Below the pieces are notes generated by a model. That model saw nothing but the letters and a program-made list of their open reading frames with translations. It ran no database searches and had not been told where the DNA came from. This document shows positions 1 to 8,082 of a stretch of DNA of 52,345 bases, one piece after another. Source of the stretch: WRAI01 sp031549605. Its GTDB lineage: Bacteria > Bacillota > Clostridia > Oscillospirales > UBA929. Position numbers and translations under genes: made by a program. The DNA is taken from NCBI GenBank assembly GCA_031549605.1, contig JAVBPM010000006.1, positions 1 through 52,345 of the forward strand, written 5' to 3'. The first letter of the stretch is position 1. Every line of letters begins with the position of its first letter.

Positions 1-8
1 TGGGGTGG

Positions 9-2177
9 TTAGAAATCTGGTGGTATCGGGGTTGGCACGGTCGGCTGTTCGTCAAGGTAGGTGCCGGTGTTCGCCTTTCCGAGATAGACGTCTCCGTGCT
101 CCGGCACGTAGAGGGACCGGTGTTCAAAATGCCACGGGTCCTTGTACTTAAACAGCGTGATGATAAAGGTGTTGTCGTTTAGGTCGTAACCCGGTTCGTA
201 CTCGACGCGTTCTTCGGGCGTCATGGCGGCGCTGTGCGACAGTGTTACCTGATAAATGTCGGTGGTAAGCGTGTCAAACAGCGGGCGCTGCTCGTTGTAT
301 AGGTAGGCCACCGCCCGATAGAAGAAGGGTTCGTTGGGATTGATCGGGCCGCTGGGGATAAAAGAGATGCTGCGCAGGTACTGGTAGGCCTGCTTCTGCG
401 CTTGGTTCCAGCCAGCCACGGGTTGTGTTGTGATGTCCGGGTCGGGCTGAGAGCCATCGGCGCGCAGCGACAGGCCGTCGTGATCCAGCACGAGCTGACA
501 GCCCTGCGGAAAATCGTCTTGTCCGCTTGCGTCACCGGTGCGGCTGGGAGAGGTGGCTACGCGGAGCGTCTGGTCAACGTAGAGCATAAACCGCATGACG
601 CCGGGCTGAGACAGCGTGTATTCTCTGTCTTTGGCAAAGCTGTACACGTAGAGCTGGGTGTCGAGATCGTCAATGCCGGCCAGCACCGTGGCGCAGAGCT
701 CGGGGCTACTGTCGCCGTCCAAATCGGTAAAGTAGAGGTCGTACAATGCGGCAAAGGTCTTGTGCAGTGTTGATTTGCCGTTGCTGACCTGCAGGTTGTA
801 GTGGCACAACTCGCCGCCATTCACGGTCAGCGAGAAACCTGCGTCAAGCATCGACTGATACCACTCGAGGCCGCAGCCCTGAAAGTAGGAGGGAACAGTG
901 ACGGCATCGGTTGAGGGCGCGGCGGCACGCAGCTGGCCAGACTCACTGGCGGCGATGAGCTGGTTGTCGAGTAGCAGCAGCGGGAAATGGTCGAGGTTTT
1001 GAAGGCCGGCGGTGTAAACGTACGGGCTAAACTGTTGGTACACCGACAGCTTGCCGTTTTGCGCGCGCAGCACGCGGTCCCAATTGCCCCGCGACGACAG
1101 CTCGTAGGCTTTTCCGGCTGCCCTGTCAAGCACATAGATGCGGTCATCCAGATGCTTCAGACCCACCGTCAAAGTAACGCACAACTCGCGCGTGCCGTCG
1201 TTGTTTACATCGGCCAGATAGGCGTTGCGGAGGGCGACGCCCTTGTCTTTTCCCTGCACGGTCAGCAGCGGTGTTTCGCCGTCAAGAATCTCACGCAGCT
1301 CGCCGTCCTGCCAGCGCAGCTGCAAGCCGATGGTCGCGGCGTTGGCGCCCCAGTGGTCGGGCGTGTCATGAGCGTCGTCGTAAAGCTGGAAAAGCTGCTG
1401 GTCGTACGGGCTTTCCAGCCAGAGGTCAATGCGTGAGGCGTTTTGGTCAAGCTGTGTTGTCTGCAGTGTCAGCGCCAGCAGTGTGCCAGGTTCTGAGCTG
1501 TCTGACGGGTGATAGGGCAGGCAGAAACGATCGTTGACTATGCTCAGGTTGCCGGTCGTTTCTGTGCTCATGGCGTAGAAACCCGCGTTGGTTTCAGCGT
1601 TGTACTCCGGCAGCGATAAGGCAGCTATCCGCAGCATATCAGGATTGTCGGTAAACGTGCGGCTTGTAAAGCAGACCTCACGGATACCGTCGCTGTCGAG
1701 ATCGGACAGGCCGACCTGTATGACGTCATACGTGGCATAGATGGTGTACGTGTATTCGTCGTCTCGCTGCCCGGGTGCGAACAACTGCAAATGTTGGTCG
1801 GCGGCTGTGTATTTTAGGACGAGATTGGGATTGTGCAGCCGCTTTTGCCAGTCAACATTGGCGTCAACGGTTGTGTCGAACAGCAGCTCGGTGCCGTAGT
1901 CGGGCGTGGGGGTGGCGGTGGGATTGGGCGATGGGGCTATTGGATTGGCGGGGCTACGCTGGTTGGACAGCCACACGCCGCCTGCCAACAGCAGCGCCAG
2001 ACCGGCGGCTACGGCGGCGCGCGGCCACCACCTGCGTGGTGCCGGTTGGGGTTGCGGCTGCATGATGAGCGGCGTGTCGGCGGAGGCCGCGTGCAGCGCG
2101 GCGTCGATGCGACGGTCGGCATCGGTTGAGAGCCGTTGTTGCTGGTAATGCAGCACCATACGGTCATGCAAGGTCAT
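9..2177 (-). CDS. Single-span membrane protein with repeated outer domain, partner of an ECF sigma factor (copy A)
   Basis: I do not recognise a named family. The 722-residue protein has a cytoplasmic N-terminus of about 50 residues, one membrane span (about 53-70), a Pro/Thr-rich linker and a large outer domain. The outer domain carries three motifs of the form D-x-[DN]-x-D-x-x-x-E-[LV]-C at about 159, 323 and 485, roughly 163 residues apart, resembling calcium-binding loops of FG-GAP/VCBS-type repeats. A C-terminal stretch of about 140 residues has no motif. The ATG at 2177 sits 8 nt after GGGAGG; an upstream GTG at 2186 would overlap that site. The start overlaps the end of the sigma gene, as sigma/anti-sigma pairs often do. 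It is paralogous to the protein at 2737-5091. An anti-sigma or sensor role is inferred from topology and position only; no classical zinc anti-sigma motif is visible. Confidence 0.75.
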   Translation of the reverse strand: MTLHDRMVLHYQQQRLSTDADRRIDAALHAASADTPLIMQPQPQPAPRRWWPRAAVAAGLALLLAGGVWLSNQRSPANPIAPSPNPTATPTPDYGTELLFDTTVDANVDWQKRLHNPNLVLKYTAADQHLQLFAPGQRDDEYTYTIYATYDVIQVGLSDLDSDGIREVCFTSRTFTDNPDMLRIAALSLPEYNAETNAGFYAMSTETTGNLSIVNDRFCLPYHPSDSSEPGTLLALTLQTTQLDQNASRIDLWLESPYDQQLFQLYDDAHDTPDHWGANAATIGLQLRWQDGELREILDGETPLLTVQGKDKGVALRNAYLADVNNDGTRELCVTLTVGLKHLDDRIYVLDRAAGKAYELSSRGNWDRVLRAQNGKLSVYQQFSPYVYTAGLQNLDHFPLLLLDNQLIAASESGQLRAAAPSTDAVTVPSYFQGCGLEWYQSMLDAGFSLTVNGGELCHYNLQVSNGKSTLHKTFAALYDLYFTDLDGDSSPELCATVLAGIDDLDTQLYVYSFAKDREYTLSQPGVMRFMLYVDQTLRVATSPSRTGDASGQDDFPQGCQLVLDHDGLSLRADGSQPDPDITTQPVAGWNQAQKQAYQYLRSISFIPSGPINPNEPFFYRAVAYLYNEQRPLFDTLTTDIYQVTLSHSAAMTPEERVEYEPGYDLNDNTFIITLFKYKDPWHFEHRSLYVPEHGDVYLGKANTGTYLDEQPTVPTPIPPDF

Positions 2178-2622
2178 CTTCGTCACCTCCCAGAATGGCT
2201 TTCAGCTTGTCGCGGCCACGGGTCAGCCGCTTTTTAACCGCGCTTTGCGACAGCGACATCGCCTGCGCGATGTGCGCGATGTCCATGCGCTCAAAGTGGA
2301 ACAGGTAGAGCAGCGTGCGTGTGGTCTCGGGCAGCGACAGCATCGCCGCCTGCAGGTCACTGTCAAAGGGCGGCGCTGCGGCCGTCTCGTCCGGCGGCTC
2401 AGTGCGCTTGCGCCAGCCGGCGCGTAGCAGGCTGGTGCTTCGGTCGATTGTGGTGCGGATGAGCCACGCCTTTTCGTGCTCGGCGTTATCAAAGGCGGGA
2501 CGGCTGCGCAGATATTGTAGCAGCACCTCTTGTGTGATGTCCTCGGCGTCGGCGGTGTGGCGCACGCGTGTCAGGGCGATGCGGTAAATCATGGGCTTGT
2601 ATTGCCGGTACACTTGCTCCAT
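2164..2622 (-). CDS. ECF-type RNA polymerase sigma factor (copy A)
   Basis: A 152-residue sigma-70 family factor with only regions 2 and 4, the extracytoplasmic-function architecture. Region 2 covers about residues 5-60, with the DAEDITQEV core and the AWLIRTTIDR segment. Region 4 covers about 93-143 and has a helix-turn-helix (DIAHIAQAMSLSQSAVKKRL). It should direct core polymerase to a small regulon. ATG at 2622 follows a GGGG purine site by 8 nt; the GTG at 2631 abuts that site and is less likely. The gene overlaps the downstream membrane-protein gene by 14 nt, suggesting translational coupling. A near-identical layout recurs at 5088-5549. Which genes it controls cannot be read here. Confidence 0.9.
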   Translation of the reverse strand: MEQVYRQYKPMIYRIALTRVRHTADAEDITQEVLLQYLRSRPAFDNAEHEKAWLIRTTIDRSTSLLRAGWRKRTEPPDETAAAPPFDSDLQAAMLSLPETTRTLLYLFHFERMDIAHIAQAMSLSQSAVKKRLTRGRDKLKAILGGDEDDLA

Positions 2623-2644
2623 CCGTTCCACCCCTTTCTATCTC

Positions 2645-2674
2645 TAATACGCGCCAGCCGCGCGAAAAGTGACC
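2645..2674 (-). promoter_or_regulatory. Candidate ECF-type promoter of sigma cassette A
   Basis: On the minus strand GGTCAC, 18 nt, then GTATTA lies just before the sigma gene and after the previous terminator. The second cassette has GGTCAC, 19 nt, GTATAC in the same place. The shared elements suggest autoregulation, but no transcript start is known. Confidence 0.35.
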
Positions 2675-2693
2675 TTGCTTTCGTCAGTATGGC

Positions 2694-2726
2694 AAAAAAA
2701 CAGCCGGGCGTCAATGCGCCCGGCTG
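2694..2726 (-). terminator. Intrinsic terminator after the cassette B membrane protein
   Basis: A perfect 10-bp stem (CAGCCGGGCG with its complement, 6-nt loop) is followed on the minus strand by seven T. It begins 10 nt after the stop codon at 2737 and separates the two sigma cassettes into independent transcripts. Confidence 0.9.
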
Positions 2727-2736
2727 GGTGGGGATA

Positions 2737-5091
2737 CTAAAAGTTGAAACCGGGCGATTCGTACGCCCGCGGGGTGAGAACGGGCTGACCGTTTTCCAGT
2801 TTCAGGCTAAAAACTGCAGGGTCATCATATAGTGGCCAGTAGTTGTCTGGGTCGTTGGGCATAGGTTCGTGCGTTATGGTGATGCTGTTGCTTGAGCTGA
2901 CGATGGCAACACCGTCGACGTTGGCACACACCGCCCAGCGCAGCTCGTGTGGGTCGGACAGCAGGTAGTCGCGGTTGTTTTGAATGTCGACAATCAGCAC
3001 ACTGCCGTCTGTGTCGTCAATGCCGTATTGCACGTTGAAGCAGAGCTCGGGCACGCCGTCACCGTTGAGGTCGTTGGCGGTAAAGGAGAAAACGTGCGGC
3101 AGCTCTTTGGTAAAGATGTTGTCACGGTAGCGCACGGTCAGCGTTTCCAGCCAGAAGTCGTCGCTGCGTTTGACCGACAGCGACAGCTCGGACTGGTCAA
3201 TGGTTTGGCTCCAGTCGTAATCGGGACTGTCGGTACTGGGCAGTCTCTCCACACTGTCGTCCAGCAACCAGTTGTCATAGATAATAAACTGAAGGTCATC
3301 GTAGTAGCTTTCCATCCAATAGCTGCCGTGGGATGCCGTTGCCAGGCCGAGGGTGGTCATCAGCAGCGAATGGATGGGGCGTTCGTCACCGCCGTTGCCG
3401 TAGTGGTATAAATTCTGTTGAGGGCTGATTGTAAGGCATTTCTGCGCCACGGACAAGATGCTATCCGCGCCGCAACGGTCGGCGATTTGGTAGGTTTTTT
3501 TGTTGGCGCTGTCATAGACAAGAAGGCGATAGCTGAAGAATTTTACGCCCATTTTCACCGTCATGCACAACTCGCGGCTGCCGTCGTTGTTGAGATCGGC
3601 CAGATAGAGGTTGCTGAGGCTGACACCGGCTTGTGCGCCGGGCAGTGTGTAGGTGTAGCTGCCGTCCTTGGCGGCAATGCGCTGTTGACCGTTGGCACGC
3701 TTAGTCAGTGTGATGCCCTTGTCGGCGGCCACGGCCTGCCAGTTGGCCCAGTTGGACGTTTTGTCGTCGTACAGCTGGACAAGGCGTTGGTCAAAGGGCG
3801 TCTTGAACCACAGCTCGACATAGGTTTCTTCTTCACCGTCCTCGTCCTGCCATTGTTGCTTGATAGGATACAGTTGCATAGGAATGGTATCGGTGACCAA
3901 TGCAATGCCGTTTTCATCGACAGGCGGAATGAGGAGCACAGACAATCGGCCGTCGATAATGGCAGGGGCTTGCTGAACGTAAACATCCGTTGTGGCTACC
4001 GCATCTTTGACAATGTAGGCTGAAATGTAGTGGTTGTCGTAGTATTGTGGGTCGATACCAGTGACGCAGACTTCGCGAATGCCGTCGTCGTCAAGGTCGG
4101 ACAGATAGACTTGGCCAACACGGTCAAAGGCGTATAGCTCTGTTTTGCCGTCGGCTGCCAGTACAAAAAGACGGCCGCTGCGCGTGGTGTATCCAAGGAC
4201 AATGTCGGGGTTGTGGCACCGCAGCGAGAAGTCGACGTTTTCTTGCTGTGCATCAAATAGCAGTGCCGCGTCGCTTGTGGTATCAACGTCCAGCTGTGAA
4301 GGGTCTAAGATGGGCGGCGAGTGCAAGTAATCGTAAACGGCTATCGTGATGCCGTCATCGCTGAGCGAAATGGGCGTGAGTGAGAGCGGTTTGCCTGTGC
4401 CCCAGGGCACAATAAACTCGCGATTGAGACTGCACAGCTGCCCGCCCGCAATGTCCAGTCGTCGGTCAACGGGGTCGGTGTTCAACGTGTTATAGGATTT
4501 ATCGGCAGCGTAATCGTAGACATGGATCAGCCGCGCTGTGATTTCCGTTGGGACACGCTTGGCGCATAGGCATACCTCGCGGCGGCCGTCGCCGTTGAGG
4601 TCGCCGAGCGCCAGCTGCTCGACGCCAGCTTGACGAAACAGCACGCGATTGGTGCGACTGTCGGTTACCAGCAGCGTTTTGCTTTGGCTCTGAAAAATCA
4701 GTGTGACCGCCGGGTCCTGACAAGTGATGATCCAGTCGGGGCCGACTTCGGACGTGCCATCATACAGCATCTCCACGTCATGGCCGATGTTGTCTTGAAT
4801 GGTAATGGTCGGCGTTGCCGTGGGGGTGGCCGACGCCGTTGGCGTTGGCGCTACGGGGTTGGCGGGGTTGCGGTGGCTGGTCAGCCACGCGCCGCCTGCC
4901 AGCAGCAGTGCCAATCCGGCGGCCACGGCGACGCTGGGCCACAGGCGCGGCTTTGGCGCGGCGGGCGGCGCCTGCATGATCAGCGGCTGGTTGCTGGTAT
5001 CGGGTTGATCGGCCATGGCCAGCTCAATGCGCGCGTACAGCGCGGGGTCGGGTGTTTGGTTGGCGATAAAAGCGTTGAGCTGTTCTTTCAC
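2737..5091 (-). CDS. Single-span membrane protein with repeated outer domain, partner of an ECF sigma factor (copy B)
   Basis: The protein has 784 residues and the same plan as the protein at 9-2177: about 50 cytoplasmic residues, one membrane span (about 54-70), a Pro/Thr/Ala linker (about 78-95), then a long outer region. Four D-x-[DN]-x-D-x-x-x-E-[LV]-C motifs lie near 164, 332, 499 and 674, spaced 167-175 residues, so the outer part is probably four tandem modules. A segment before the third motif (TPFDQRLVQLYDD) closely matches one before the second motif in copy A (SPYDQQLFQLYDD). The GTG start shares GTGA with the sigma stop codon and follows GGGAGG by 9 nt. The function is unknown; a sensor or anti-sigma role is inferred. 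Confidence 0.75.
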   Translation of the reverse strand: MKEQLNAFIANQTPDPALYARIELAMADQPDTSNQPLIMQAPPAAPKPRLWPSVAVAAGLALLLAGGAWLTSHRNPANPVAPTPTASATPTATPTITIQDNIGHDVEMLYDGTSEVGPDWIITCQDPAVTLIFQSQSKTLLVTDSRTNRVLFRQAGVEQLALGDLNGDGRREVCLCAKRVPTEITARLIHVYDYAADKSYNTLNTDPVDRRLDIAGGQLCSLNREFIVPWGTGKPLSLTPISLSDDGITIAVYDYLHSPPILDPSQLDVDTTSDAALLFDAQQENVDFSLRCHNPDIVLGYTTRSGRLFVLAADGKTELYAFDRVGQVYLSDLDDDGIREVCVTGIDPQYYDNHYISAYIVKDAVATTDVYVQQAPAIIDGRLSVLLIPPVDENGIALVTDTIPMQLYPIKQQWQDEDGEEETYVELWFKTPFDQRLVQLYDDKTSNWANWQAVAADKGITLTKRANGQQRIAAKDGSYTYTLPGAQAGVSLSNLYLADLNNDGSRELCMTVKMGVKFFSYRLLVYDSANKKTYQIADRCGADSILSVAQKCLTISPQQNLYHYGNGGDERPIHSLLMTTLGLATASHGSYWMESYYDDLQFIIYDNWLLDDSVERLPSTDSPDYDWSQTIDQSELSLSVKRSDDFWLETLTVRYRDNIFTKELPHVFSFTANDLNGDGVPELCFNVQYGIDDTDGSVLIVDIQNNRDYLLSDPHELRWAVCANVDGVAIVSSSNSITITHEPMPNDPDNYWPLYDDPAVFSLKLENGQPVLTPRAYESPGFNF

Positions 5092-5549
5092 GATGCGTCA
5101 CCTCCCAGCAGCGACCGCAACCGGTCGCGTCCGCGCTGCAGGCGCTTACGTACGGCGCTCTCGCCCAGCTGCAGTGTGGCGGCGATTTGCGCGGTGTCCA
5201 TGTTTTCGTAGTAAAAGAGCGTGAGTATCACGCGCACCTCATCGGGCAGCGACAGCAGCGCCATCTGTACCGCGCCGCCCAGCTCGTCGTCCGCGGCCGT
5301 GGGCTCGGGGCTGAGCTCCAGACTCTGAGTGCGGCGACGCCACGCCGAGCCGTGCAGGTTGCGCGCACGATGAAGCGTTGTGCGGATAAACCACGCCTTT
5401 TCGTGCTCGTCACTGGCAAAGGCAGGCTGACGCCGGACGTATTCCAAAAACACGTCCTGTGCCACATCCTCGGCGTCGGCCGCCGTGGCGACCTGCGTCG
5501 CGGCGACACGGTACACCAGCGGCAGCTGGCGTTCCAATATGGTGTGCAC
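5088..5549 (-). CDS. ECF-type RNA polymerase sigma factor (copy B)
   Basis: A 153-residue ECF sigma factor. Region 2 contains DAEDVAQDVFLEYV and AWFIRTTLHRARN. Region 4 contains a helix-turn-helix (DTAQIAATLQLGESAVRKRL). It is clearly related to the sigma at 2164-2622, sharing the AxxxEHEKAWxIRTT core. A GTG start is used; no in-frame ATG lies near the purine-rich GGGATGAGG leader. The stop overlaps the next gene's start by 4 nt. ECF factors are normally held by a membrane anti-sigma encoded next door; here the neighbour is the repeat protein, so that role is inferred. The two cassettes probably arose by tandem duplication and then diverged. Confidence 0.9.
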   Translation of the reverse strand: MHTILERQLPLVYRVAATQVATAADAEDVAQDVFLEYVRRQPAFASDEHEKAWFIRTTLHRARNLHGSAWRRRTQSLELSPEPTAADDELGGAVQMALLSLPDEVRVILTLFYYENMDTAQIAATLQLGESAVRKRLQRGRDRLRSLLGGDAS

Positions 5550-5569
5550 CGCCTCATCCCCTCTACTGA

Positions 5570-5600
5570 GTATACAAGACAGCCCCCGGCTTTTGTGACC
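5570..5600 (-). promoter_or_regulatory. Candidate ECF-type promoter of sigma cassette B
   Basis: Minus-strand GGTCAC, 19 nt, GTATAC lies 21 nt before the sigma GTG. It resembles the element ahead of cassette A. A TATACT within it could also serve the housekeeping sigma, although no good -35 box is seen. Confidence 0.35.
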
Positions 5601-5635
5601 CGAAAAAGAAGGCGGAAGAAAAAATCTTCCGCCTT
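5601..5635 (-). terminator. Intrinsic terminator after ftsH
   Basis: A perfect 10-bp stem (AAGGCGGAAG with its complement, 7-nt loop) is followed on the minus strand by CTTTTTC. It starts 4 nt after the ftsH stop codon and closes the gdpP-to-ftsH operon. Confidence 0.85.
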
Positions 5636-5639
5636 GTGG

Positions 5640-7523
5640 CTATTCTTGTGGTTCGGTCGGCGGCGTCTCGGGCTCAGGACTTTCGCCGCTGCACATTTTG
5701 TCGAAGGTATCGGCGTCCATCGTCTCGTGTTCGAGCAGATAGGCTGACACGCCGTGCAGCAGGTCCATGTTGTCGTTGAGGATACCCTCGCACTGCTGGT
5801 AGGCGGCCGCCAGAATGGCGCGCACCTCTTCGTCAATCAGTGCCGCCATGTTTTCCGAGTAGTTGCGCATATGGCCGTAGTCGCGGCCGAGGAAGACCTC
5901 GTCGTTCTCGCTTGAGAAGTTGACAGGGCCAACCTTATCGCTCATGCCGTATTTGGTGACCATGTTGCGCGCGATGCCGGTGGCGCGCTGAATGTCGTTG
6001 CCCGCGCCGGTGGAGATGTCGTCAAGCACCAGCTTTTCGGCGACGCGGCCGCCCATGAAGGAGGTGATTAGCTCCATCAGCTCGATTTTGGACATAAAGC
6101 TCTTGTCCTCGCGGGGCAGGCTGATGGTCATGCCACCGGCCATGCCGCGCGGGATGATGGTGATTTGATGCACCGGGTCGTGGGTCGGCAGGTTTTTGAT
6201 GACGATGGCGTGACCCGCCTCGTGGTAGGCTGTCAACTTGCGCTCGTGCTCGGTGACGACCTTGGACTTCTTTTCAGGGCCGGCAATGACCTTGAGCATG
6301 GCGTCGTGCAGGTCGACGTTGCGGATGGCTTTTTTCTGTCGGCGCGCGGCCAGCAGCGCCGCCTCGTTCAGCAGGTTTTCCAAATCGGCGCCGGTGAAGC
6401 CGGCCGTGGTTTTGGCCAGCGTGCTGAGGTTGACCTCGGCGTCAAGAATTTTGCCCTTGGCGTGCACCTTGAGAATGGCTTCGCGGCCCTTGATGTCGGG
6501 CATGCCGACGTAGACCTGGCGGTCAAAACGACCGGGACGCAGCAGCGCCGGGTCGAGGATGTCGGGGCGGTTGGTGGCGGCGATGATGATGACGCCTTCG
6601 TTGTTGCCAAAGCCGTCCATCTCCACCAGCAGTTGGTTGAGTGTCTGCTCGCGCTCGTCGTGTCCACCGCCCATACCGGCGCCGCGGTGACGGCCGACAG
6701 CGTCAATTTCGTCGATGAAGATAATCGAGGGCGAGGTCTTTTTGGCCTGCTCAAACAGGTCGCGCACGCGGCTGGCGCCGACGCCGACATACAGCTCGAC
6801 AAAGTCGGAGCCCGAGATGGACAAAAACTGTACGCCGGCCTCACCGGCCACAGCTTTGGCAATGAGTGTTTTACCGGTGCCCGGTGGGCCGACCAGCAGC
6901 ACGCCCTTGGGAATGCGCGCGCCGATGTCGATATAGCGCTTGGGATTTTTGAGAAAGTCAACGATTTCGGCCAGCTCTTCCTTTTCCTCGTCGGCACCGG
7001 CCACGTCGTTGAAGGTGACTTTTTTCTTTTCATCGCTGCCGACGCGGGTGCGGGCGCGGCCGAAGCGCATGGCCTTGGCGCCCTCGCCGCCGCTGCGATT
7101 CATCATGAAGTACCACAGCAGTACTACGATGATAATCATGATTAGATAGGGCAAGAACATCACCCACCAAGGCGGTGAGTAGTCCTGTTTGACGTCCGAC
7201 TTGGCCAAATCAAGCGTACCGTCGGCGATTTGCTCGCTGATGGTATCCTTGGTGTCGTCGTGGAAAATGGCGACGCTGTACAGGCTGTGCGACGCGGTTT
7301 TGGCGTATTCCTTTGCCAGCGGACACTCGGGGTCGAGCGTCAGGGTAATGACGCTCTCCTCAATGACATAGCTTTTGACCCAACGCTGCTTAAAGGCGTT
7401 GAGCACTTGGGGGTAGGTCAACGTCTTGGGCTTGTTCATTTGGTTAATCATATAGACGGCCGCCAACAGGATGACGACCACGACGGCGTAGAAACCGAGG
7501 TCTTTAATGGTGCGTTTTTTCAA
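5640..7523 (-). CDS. ftsH: ATP-dependent membrane zinc metalloprotease FtsH
   Basis: Membrane-bound AAA+ protease that unfolds and degrades membrane and regulatory proteins. About 627 residues: an N-terminal span, a short outer domain, a second span (about 120-140), then the AAA+ domain with Walker A GPPGTGKT (about 212-219), Walker B IIFIDEID (about 266-273) and the second region of homology ending in RPGRFDR. The protease domain has HEAGH (about 434-438) and a third zinc ligand in GAGND (about 510). I prefer the TTG at 7523, 8 nt after GGGAG; a GTG at 7544 lies inside hpt with no ribosome site. It is the last gene of its operon, 11 nt after hpt, in the common tilS-hpt-ftsH order. Confidence 0.97.
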   Translation of the reverse strand: MKKRTIKDLGFYAVVVVILLAAVYMINQMNKPKTLTYPQVLNAFKQRWVKSYVIEESVITLTLDPECPLAKEYAKTASHSLYSVAIFHDDTKDTISEQIADGTLDLAKSDVKQDYSPPWWVMFLPYLIMIIIVVLLWYFMMNRSGGEGAKAMRFGRARTRVGSDEKKKVTFNDVAGADEEKEELAEIVDFLKNPKRYIDIGARIPKGVLLVGPPGTGKTLIAKAVAGEAGVQFLSISGSDFVELYVGVGASRVRDLFEQAKKTSPSIIFIDEIDAVGRHRGAGMGGGHDEREQTLNQLLVEMDGFGNNEGVIIIAATNRPDILDPALLRPGRFDRQVYVGMPDIKGREAILKVHAKGKILDAEVNLSTLAKTTAGFTGADLENLLNEAALLAARRQKKAIRNVDLHDAMLKVIAGPEKKSKVVTEHERKLTAYHEAGHAIVIKNLPTHDPVHQITIIPRGMAGGMTISLPREDKSFMSKIELMELITSFMGGRVAEKLVLDDISTGAGNDIQRATGIARNMVTKYGMSDKVGPVNFSSENDEVFLGRDYGHMRNYSENMAALIDEEVRAILAAAYQQCEGILNDNMDLLHGVSAYLLEHETMDADTFDKMCSGESPEPETPPTEPQE

Positions 7524-7534
7524 CTTCTCACTCC

Positions 7535-8068
7535 CTAAATGCACTCGGGCTTAATAACACCCAAATATGGTAGGTTTCTGTATTTTTCGGCGTAGTCCAA
7601 ACCATAACCTATGACAAACACGTCGGGTATCTGGAAACCGCAGAAATCGGCGTGAATGGGCTGGACGCGACGGTCGGGCTTGTCGAAGATGGTGCAGAGG
7701 CGCAGCGAGGCCGGCTTGCGACCCGACAACAACTCCATAATATAGCGCATTGAGATGCCGCTGTCAAGGATGTCTTCAACCAACAGCACGTCCAGACCCT
7801 CAATATTGGTGGCCATATCGTGCAGCACGCGCACGGTGCCGGTCGACTCGGTGCGGTTGCCATAGGAGGAAACGGCCATAAATTCAACGCGGCAGTCGCA
7901 GGTCAATTGCCGGCACAGGTCGGCCAAAAAGATAAAGCCGCCCTTGAGAATGCTGATGAGCAGCACCGGCTTGTCCTTGTAGCAGTCGTTGATTTCGGCG
8001 GCCAGCTCTTTGACGCGTGCGGCTATTTGGTCCTCAGTGAATAAGATTTCCTGGCAATCGGGATGCAT
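7535..8068 (-). CDS. hpt: Hypoxanthine phosphoribosyltransferase
   Basis: Purine salvage enzyme that joins hypoxanthine or guanine to PRPP to give IMP or GMP. It has 177 residues, normal for the family. The PRPP-binding motif VEDILDSGIS is at about 97-106, the LKGG loop at about 41-44, and the C-terminal DYAEKYRNLPYLGV segment is typical of bacterial Hpt. ATG follows AAGGAGG. It sits between tilS and ftsH, a linkage conserved across Gram-positive bacteria. Confidence 0.95.
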   Translation of the reverse strand: MHPDCQEILFTEDQIAARVKELAAEINDCYKDKPVLLISILKGGFIFLADLCRQLTCDCRVEFMAVSSYGNRTESTGTVRVLHDMATNIEGLDVLLVEDILDSGISMRYIMELLSGRKPASLRLCTIFDKPDRRVQPIHADFCGFQIPDVFVIGYGLDYAEKYRNLPYLGVIKPECI

Positions 8069-8082
8069 GGCAAATCCTCCTT

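Noticed and set aside
5640..7544. GTG at 7544 as the ftsH start
   Set aside because: It lies within hpt and has no purine-rich site, whereas TTG at 7523 follows GGGAG at the right distance.
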